DNA from: Salvia splendens
Lineage: Eukaryota; Streptophyta; Magnoliopsida; Lamiales; Lamiaceae
DNA: 64,000 nt
Reading direction: 5' to 3'
Assembly (NCBI RefSeq): GCF_004379255.2
Contig: NC_056035.1
Coordinates: 28,845,208 to 28,909,207 of the forward strand
The notes below the pieces were generated by a model. That model saw only the letters and a program-made list of their open reading frames with translations. It did no database searches and had not been told where the DNA came from. Shown here piece by piece: positions 57,204 through 64,000 of this stretch. The translations under genes and the position numbers were made by a program. Position 1 is the first letter of the stretch, and each line of letters opens with the position of its first letter.

Positions 57204-57424
57204 CTCCCTCCGTCCCCAAAGAATATACACTTTGGGTTCGGCACGAATTTTAAAGTAAATTTGGTAAAGTAAGAGAGATGTAGAGAGAAAAAATAATTAA
57301 AGTATTGTTAGTGGAGAATGAATCCACCTCATTAGAGAGAAAGAGTTTTTAAAATAAGAAAATACATATTTTTATGGAATGGACTAAAAAGGAAAGGTGT
57401 ATATTCTTGTGGGATGGAAGGAAT
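57204..57424. mobile_element. Stowaway-like MITE
   Basis: CTCCCTCCGTCCCC and GGGATGGAAGGAA termini with TA at the left. It starts 8 bp after the CACTA-like element. Confidence 0.75.
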
Positions 57425-57826
57425 GGAATACTGATGGACTTGATTATTGATCCAAAGAGATACGGACTTGGTCTCTGATAATGGATTTCTGAATTGATTA
57501 ACTAAGATCAATTTAATCATAGTCTATTTGGACATATTCACATTTGTTAGTGCCATTATCATAATTAATACTTGACATACTCATTCAAATTCATATGAGC
57601 TTCTTTTTAATTTAATTTATATTTCATGTTTAAAATACGTTATATCCATTAATTAATTTAAAGCTTGTTGCTAGCTTAAATTAATTAATTTTATCTCCTA
57701 TAGTATATTCGAAGCCATTATTCATTTAGCTAGAATAAATTCTAATTAGGTTTCATATAATAATACCTTGTCCAAATTATCTCTGGAGAACAATTTCATC
57801 TTAGGCGCATCAATATATGATTATAC
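57425..57826. other. AT-rich spacer, nothing recognised
   Basis: No supported feature. Confidence 0.4.
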
Positions 57827-57834
57827 AAAATAAC

Positions 57835-58762
57835 CAATGTTTTAAAAACCAGACCGGACCGGCCGGTTCGACCGGTCGGACCGCGAACCGGTAGGTAGTC
57901 CGGTCCGGTTCATCCCTTTAAACCACCATTGCATTGAACCGTCGTGACCGGTGGAACCGGCTGGTCGGACCGGTTGGACCGTGAACCGGAAACCGGTTTT
58001 CTATTTTTTCCAAAATTTTTTAAAATTTGTTGTTGATAGAGGTTGAACTCATGACCTCTCTTCTAGTTAAGAAGACATCTACCACTCCGCCACATGGGCT
58101 CATTGAACAATTTGAACATTAAATATTTTTATACATTAACCATTAATTTTATCTACAAAAACTAATAATTCCTTTTAATTTTATTATTCTTTAATATAAT
58201 TATTAATTATAATATATATAATTATCATCATTTATATTTTAATGATGCTCTACTTGCCCCCTATATTATTACTAGTACCATATAAGATTCATTATTTACA
58301 ATAAATAAATTTTTTATATTACATACTTAATTTATATACCCTAGCTATTGACATTAATGAATAATCTTATCTAAACTAATTAATAAGTACTTAATTCGTA
58401 TTTCATTATATATTATTTTATGAAATAAATTTTCTTAAATTAATATAAACATTATCTATTTTAATACATGAAATATTAAATTTTTTATCTAGACTAACTA
58501 ATATTAAATATATATATATATATATATCTGAATATATTTACTAAATTTTAATATTATTTATATTTATACATCACTAATTATCTAAAAGGTTTAATGTTTT
58601 GTGATATATTATTAATTGTAAATCATTTACTAAATTTAATATATTTTTATATATATTTGCAACAGTAAAACGGTTAGACCGGTGGTTCGATCGGTTGGAC
58701 CGGTTGAACCGTGAACCAGTAACGTCGCCGGTTCGCTTGCCGGTCCGGTTTTTAAAACATTG
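57835..58762. mobile_element. hAT-like MITE with 8 bp target duplication AAAATAAC
   Basis: Ends CAATGTTTTAAAAACC and GGTTTTTAAAACATTG are inverted, perfect over 16 bp, and flanked by AAAATAAC (57827-57834, 58763-58770). Subterminal ACCGGTCGGACCG-type repeats lie at both ends and the centre is AT-rich. Confidence 0.85.
58037..58100 (-). ncRNA. tRNA-like remnant inside the hAT MITE
   Basis: On the minus strand AGCCCATGTGGCGGAGTGG is an acceptor arm plus box A, TCTTC-TTAACTA-GAAGA can form an anticodon arm, and GAGTTCAACCTC resembles box B. The matching 3' acceptor strand is missing, so it is not a working tRNA. Confidence 0.4.
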
Positions 58763-58770
58763 AAAATAAC

Positions 58771-59380
58771 AATACTACACCTTCCCAAACACATTCTTTA
58801 TGTAAACTCGAGTGTTGAATGTAATGGTTTTGAGGGCAATACATATAGATGTTAATAATTCAATCAAACTAAATAGATTTGTATTTGATTGATAGAAACC
58901 GCAAATCCTAACAAGAGACGCTATGGAGATTAAGGAGGTGGAACGAACAAAACTGTGGCTTCTTAAGGGTCTAGGAACTATTTAGGGTTGCATGCTTTTG
59001 ATTGACGACCTTAAACTATGTAATCTACTTTCTTCAGAATGAATAATTGTGTGATTCCTCGTACTAACACGATTAATTGATAATCAAGTTGTGAAATTAA
59101 TATTTATGGAATTTCATTCTTAGTCTAATTTGCACTCCTTGTTTATTTTCTTATTTATTTGTTTATGTCCAGCTTAATAAACCCAAAACCTATGTCTCCA
59201 TGTAGCATTTGACGCCTATTATATGATAGTCAATTGTAATCCTTTTCCACGTGTTCGATATCATGGTACTGCCCTTTAACTATACTATTGCAGCATTTTA
59301 TATTTGTAGTTAGTTTTAGTGCTACTAAAAAATGCATCACTGACCTTGAGGTGATGGTTTTCGAAATTGCAATGATCTGC
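58771..59380. other. spacer, nothing recognised
   Basis: No coding signal. Text near 58830 (AATGGTTTTGAGGGCAAT) resembles 33122-33138. Confidence 0.4.
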
Positions 59381-59565
59381 TTCACAAAGATTCAGGAATC
59401 GAGATGTTGGGTATGGCTATTGCGGAGGAAGGAAAAAGACAAATGTTTATAAATGACCATGAATACTCAAGGGGCCTATAAATGATAAGTGATAAAGTAA
59501 AAGAGAAAAAAGTTGACATAAATGGATATGGATTATTTTTATGAGAAAGACAGAAAATGAAATAC

Positions 59566-60483
59566 TCCCTCTGTCCTTGAAGAGTATGCACTATTTCCTT
59601 TTTCGTCCGTCCCCAAAGAGTATGAACATTCCAATTTTGGAAACTCTCTTCTCTTTAATGAGGTGAGACTAGGGATGTCAATCCCATCGGGTTTCGGGCC
59701 GGCCCTACTCTGGTTGTGAGTCAATCGGGTGCGGCTAATCGGGGTTGTAAAAGTTCAACCCTAACCCTAAGAGCTCGGGTTTCGGGCTAGCCCAGCGGGT
59801 TAATCGGGTTGCTACCGATAAGATTAACATGCGATCAATCTAATAAATAATGATGAAAATTAGTTATATTCATAAAATGTAAAATATTTAATATGATAAA
59901 TTTGAGATATATGGTCAAACTCAATCATAAACATGATCAAATACTAATATTTGAGATATTTCGTGAAATTTTAATGCATGTTTTAGAAATTTAAATATAT
60001 TTTAAGTGAATTTGAAGTTTTAATTTATTTATCAATTATTATATTAATAAAAATTCAATATATAATTTGTATATTTAATATAAAATTGAAAGTTAATTTT
60101 TTAGTTATCTATATTATAAAATTAATCAATGAAATGTCGAATTAGGAGTAAAAAACAGAATAATAGAAAATTTTTCTGATTTTCGGGCCATCACATCGGG
60201 TTTTCGGGTCTAGCCCTAACGGGTCGCGAGTTAATCGGGTGCGGGCTAATCCGGTTTTAATTTTATCGGGCTAGAAATTTCCAGCCCTAACCCTATATAT
60301 TTGGCGGGCTATTCGGGCCAGCCCACGAGTTCCGGGCTAAATTGACATCCCTAGGTGAGACTCATTCTCTACTAACAATACTTAAAAATTTCTCTATCTC
60401 TCTCTCTCTTACTTTACCAATAATGCATTAAAACTCATGTTAAACTCAAACCCAAAGTTCATACTCTTTGGGGAAGGAGGGAG
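59566..60483. mobile_element. inner Stowaway-like MITE interrupted by a hAT MITE
   Basis: CTCCCTCTGTCCTTGAAGAG and CTCTTTGGGGAAGGAGGGAG ends with flanking TA (59564-59565, 60484-60485). Confidence 0.75.
59670..60353. mobile_element. hAT-like MITE with 8 bp target duplication GGTGAGAC
   Basis: TAGGGATGTCAAT and ATTGACATCCCTA are perfect inverted ends flanked by GGTGAGAC (59662-59669, 60354-60361). Subterminal CGGGCTAA/TTAATCGGG repeats. Non-coding. Confidence 0.85.
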
Positions 60484-60550
60484 TATGACATATTTCTATG
60501 GGACAGAGGAAATAGTATTTATTTAATTAGGTAGGAGCTCAGTACTTATA

Positions 60551-60705
60551 CTCCCTCTATCCCTTGTTGAGTGATTCATATTTCTTTTTAGACTTCCTAA
60601 GCTAAGTCAGTTCTTACTACTTTATTCTTTCCACTTAACTAACAAAACATCATTTTTTAAATCCTGTGCTGAAAATAAAATAACTCACTTAGTGAGGGAC
60701 GGTTG
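60551..60705. mobile_element. degenerate Stowaway-like MITE
   Basis: CTCCCTCTATCCC at the left and GAGGGACGGTTG at the right, with the GTGCTGAAAATAAAA motif inside. Confidence 0.55.
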
Positions 60706-60819
60706 AATTTCTGCACTTGTTGTCTTTCATAATAATAGAGTCATTTCATTTTTTATTTTTAACAAAAAATAATCCTCTATTTCTATAAAATATGAATTTA
60801 TAAAAACACGATCTTGACA

Positions 60820-62880
60820 AGGCCATCCGCATCCCTATCTCTTATCCGTCTCTTAACCGTCTCATCTCTTCACTATTCATGGGCCCCACTATACTTTTCA
60901 CCCCATCTCTTAACTAAGAGACAACACCTTCATACCTCCATCTCTTAACCGTCTCTTAACCATCTCATCCCTTAACTATTCATTCAATTTCATTTTTTAT
61001 TTTTATTTCCAACAAATTCAATTAATAAAAACACACTTCATTAAATAAAATAAATTACAACTTAAATATTCTAAAAAAATAAAAAAAAGCACATAATTAA
61101 AATCTTAAAAAAAATTAAAAATACATAATTTAAAATCTTCCGCTCACTCTCTCTAAATTCAAAATCTCAAAACTCAAAGAAGCAGAAGAAAGAGTTGTCT
61201 AATGACGATCATGTGCGTCTACTGGTTGCCAAATTTTACCCAAATGTGCTCCATTAGATCCTCCTGGAGTTGGGCGTGGGCGGTAAAATCACGTGTCCTT
61301 GCCCGAACAGACAGCCGCTCTTGCAAAGACGGATACACTCCACTGCGAGGCGGACTACTTGTGGTAGAGCTTCCCGGGGTTTCAAGGTCGAACCAATTTT
61401 TCGCCTCATGTCCTTCGTCAGTGACAATCATGTTGTGCAAGATTATGCACGTATACATGATGTTGACCATATTCTCCATAAACCACGTACGAGCCGGGCT
61501 TTGATAATGTTGAATCGAGCTTGGAGAACCCCGAACGCTCTCTCAACATCCTTGCGAGCAGCCTCTTGCTTCTGCGCAAAAAGAGTCTATTTTTCCTTCA
61601 TCGGTCCGTTGAACGTCTTCACGAAGGTTGGCCACTTCGGATAGATGTCATCGGCAAGATAGTACCCCATTTTATACTAGCGGTTGTTAGCGATGAAGTT
61701 GATGGCCGACGCTTTACCATTCAAAACTTAGCTGAAGAGGTCAGATTAGTTGAGCACGTTGACGTCGTTATTCGATCCGGGGACCCCGAAATACGCATGC
61801 CAAATCCATAGCCGGTAGTCGGCAACGGCCTCGAGTATAACGGTGGGGTGGGTGCCTTTGTGGCAGCTCGTGTATGACCCCTTCCACGCCACAGGGCAAT
61901 TCTTCCATTGCCAATGCATGCAATCGACGCTGCCAAGCATCCCGTGGAATCCGTGCACTTGTTCGTGAAGTCGGAGCAGAAACTGACTATCTGCGGTGCT
62001 TGGCTTCCGGAGAAATTCGTCGGTGAAGGCTGCCCGGACGCCTTTGCAGAAGTTCATCAAACACAGTCTCCCAGTGTTTTCCCCAATGTGCAGGTATTCG
62101 TCGAACAAATCTGTCGTTTGTCCAGTAGCAAGCTGACGAATTGCTGCAGTACATTTCTGGAGAGTCGTGTGACTGGGACGGCCAACGGCGTCGAACCCTT
62201 CTTGGAAGTACTCTTCCCGGGCTGCCAATGTATTTGTGATATGCATAAATAACGGTTTCCGCATGCGGAAACGGCGACGGAAGTGGGTCTCTCCCCATAC
62301 CGGGTTCTCACAGAAGTAATCGCGTACCAACCTTGCGGTGGCTTCCTCCCGGTTACGATGGATGTAAATCTGAGATCACCTTTGAGGTGCCGCGGCTTCC
62401 TCCTCCTCCCTACGTCGATCTTCTTCTAGCGATTCTTCCATGAATGGATTAAATTTGGGAGAAGAATAATGTTTTGAGATGAAGAATGTAGAGTGTTTGA
62501 GTGAGAATAGAGAGTTTTTTTATGGTGGATTAATTTGTGGGAATGATTTGATATTTATAGAAGTGATTGGGGGCTTAAAAAAAAAAAAAATAAACAATTT
62601 GTAAAAAACGGCTATAAACATCTAGTATATTTTTGGGATTTTTTTTGAATTTTTCCTGATTTTTAAAAAAAAGCCAAAAACATTTTCAACGGAAATTAAA
62701 ACGGACGAACCAACGCTCGCCACGCGCCCAACGCGCGTGGCGAGTTGTCTCGCGCGCTGCCTCTCCGCGGCGAGCAAGGGACGGGCTGGGGACGAGACGG
62801 AGCCTGCATCGCTGTCTCGATGCGGTCTCGTCTCTCCGAGACAAGATAGAGCCTGCATCGAGACGTGATGCGGGTGCTCT
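60820..62880 (-). mobile_element. PIF/Harbinger element with decayed transposase
   Basis: The left end (GGCCATCCGCATCCC) and the right end (GATGCGGGTGCTC) are inverted repeats of the GAGCATCCGCATC type. No clean 3 bp duplication was found. Mirrored CCGTCTCTTAACCGTCTC-like and GAGACGG arms flank the transposase. Confidence 0.65.
61219..62441 (-). pseudogene. PIF/Harbinger DDE transposase, full-length but inactivated
   Basis: Starts MEESLEEDRRREEE (ATG 62441-62439) and covers the whole transposase. It has a helix-turn-helix-like region (FRMRKPLFMHITNTLAAREE, TTLQKCTAAIRQLA). The first catalytic Asp is in GSVDCMHWQWKNCP, the second in NNDVNVL, and the Glu in RKDVERAFGVLQARF; the family C-terminus is CIILHNMIVTDE. 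It cuts and pastes the element when intact. In-frame stops lie at 62376, 61746, 61728, 61677 and 61587, and one frameshift near 61490 moves the C-terminus to the frame ending at 61219. No ORF1 partner is present. Confidence 0.85.
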
Positions 62881-62885
62881 TTAGC

Positions 62886-64000
62886 TTTTCAATTAATTTT
62901 TTTTATCTTAAAATCGGTGTAGGGTCAAAATAAGACACGTGGATGTGGGAATATTTGTGTGGAGTATTAAATTCCTCCCCCGCCTATAGTTATAGTTAGT
63001 CGACTTCTGGAATTCCACAGTTATTTTTGGGAACGGATCCCCTGCTGTGGAGAAATCACAGCAGGGGCTGCTGTGCTCAAAACGCAGCGTTTCGGAGTTG
63101 GGGAACGGCGTCGTTTTGTGTTTTCACAATTCAATTGACAGTTTCTTCCATGTTTTCATTTCAATCTAATTCCTCTCTCTTTCTGATTTTTTTCTTTATT
63201 GGAAACTAAATCAATTTAATAAAAACAAGAAATCTGATGTTACGTGTACAAATCCAATTATAAACTAAACTAATCTGTGAAGGAGTTACAGAATTGTATT
63301 TGGTTAATTTGTATAAGGCAATGGGGTATGTATACTTGCGATTCAGACCAAATGTTCCAGGTAATGCATACCAAGTGTTCGAAGAAAAGACCAAGAGAAG
63401 TAATTTACTTGGGATTTATTTAGAAATTTAAAAAGTCCTGCCTACATTCATACAATATTTGTTTCATAAGTCCTGCCCACAACACTATTTTTTAGTAATA
63501 GCCAATCATATACAAACAAAATGATAGTAAAAAATAATGATTCCTTGTTCGATAATAATATATATTTCCCAATTTCATTTATAAAATATGCAATATATGG
63601 TTTGGGAAATGAGATACATATGTCCGTCCATGGAACGAATAAGTAGTTCTCTGATTTTTCATTTCTAAAATAAGTCTTCTCCCATTTCTCCAATAAGTCA
63701 GACTGAAATAATCCAAACAGAGTAGATGTTTAAAACATTAATACTCCATTCATAGTTAACATTAGATATAACAATTATAATTCGGCACTTTAAGAGATGC
63801 TACATCAAAAATATATATTCAAATGCATGAGATATCTATTATATCAAAAAAACAATTATAATTCAACACTTCAAGAGATGCTTACATCAAAAATATATAT
63901 TCAAATGCATGAGATATCTATTATATCAAAAAGTACAAGCATGAATTTCAATGATCTTGATAGTTGATGCTAGATGTGCCTCCAGAGCTCCATTTAGTGC
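62886..64000. other. right-edge spacer with hairpin and short tandem repeat
   Basis: No gene is supported. A perfect hairpin CCCCTGCTGTG/CACAGCAGGGG lies at 63039-63067. An ~80 bp unit is repeated in tandem at about 63771-63850 and 63853-63929. Confidence 0.5.

Larger units (their letters stand above)
59410..60515. mobile_element. Stowaway-like MITE interrupted by a second Stowaway
   Basis: Its right end is GGGACAGAGGAAA plus TA (about 60500-60515). Interior text (GTTGACATAAATGGATATGG) matches the element at 8954-9177. The left end is not clear. Confidence 0.5.

Overview
This is a repeat-saturated piece of plant nuclear genome. Spliced genes with GT-AG introns, Ty1/copia and Ty3/gypsy retrotransposons, Stowaway-like MITEs with TA target duplications, and several hAT and PIF/Harbinger relatives all point to a dicot. 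An asterid (perhaps Lamiales) is a guess from repeat style only. No prokaryotic signal is present. Only two host genes can be supported: a potato-inhibitor-I type protease inhibitor (15178-15747, +) and an 11-exon SEC14-like lipid-transfer protein (16961-20393, -). Together they form a roughly 5 kb gene island.

Layout. 1-8951: the 5' part of a minus-strand Tekay/Del-like gypsy element (5' LTR 6110-8951, PBS, accessory ORF, gag-protease-RT running off the left edge) carrying an unusual 2.1 kb tandem duplication of LTR end, PBS, leader and accessory ORF. 8954-12054: MITE and hAT-like elements, one of them with an N-terminal BED zinc-finger transposase remnant. 12060-13735: copia-LTR-like sequence with a tandem 428 bp duplication. 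14239-20941: gene island with MITEs and a rearranged TRIM inside a SEC14 intron. 21883-23681: deleted PIF/Harbinger element with a fusion ORF. 24230-28919: chromovirus pol and 3' LTR abutting an Athila-type LTR fragment. 28920-33109: copia RT/RNase H split by a 2.6 kb non-autonomous LTR element.

33896-55786 is a nested stack: MULE-like 90 bp TIRs with a 9 bp target duplication enclose a 1.9 kb hAT element (8 bp duplication) and a PIF/Harbinger element (TAA duplication). The Harbinger ORF1 is split by a non-autonomous gypsy element (GGTAT duplication) and a LINE fragment, and the gypsy element's 3' LTR is itself split by an Athila element. Target duplications at four levels give the order of insertion. 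55796-64000: small DNA elements (CACTA-like, hAT, nested Stowaways) and a decayed Harbinger transposase.

The two host genes have no visible functional link. Nearly everything else is transposon sequence, and the main interest lies in rearranged or nested structures whose exact boundaries can be read.
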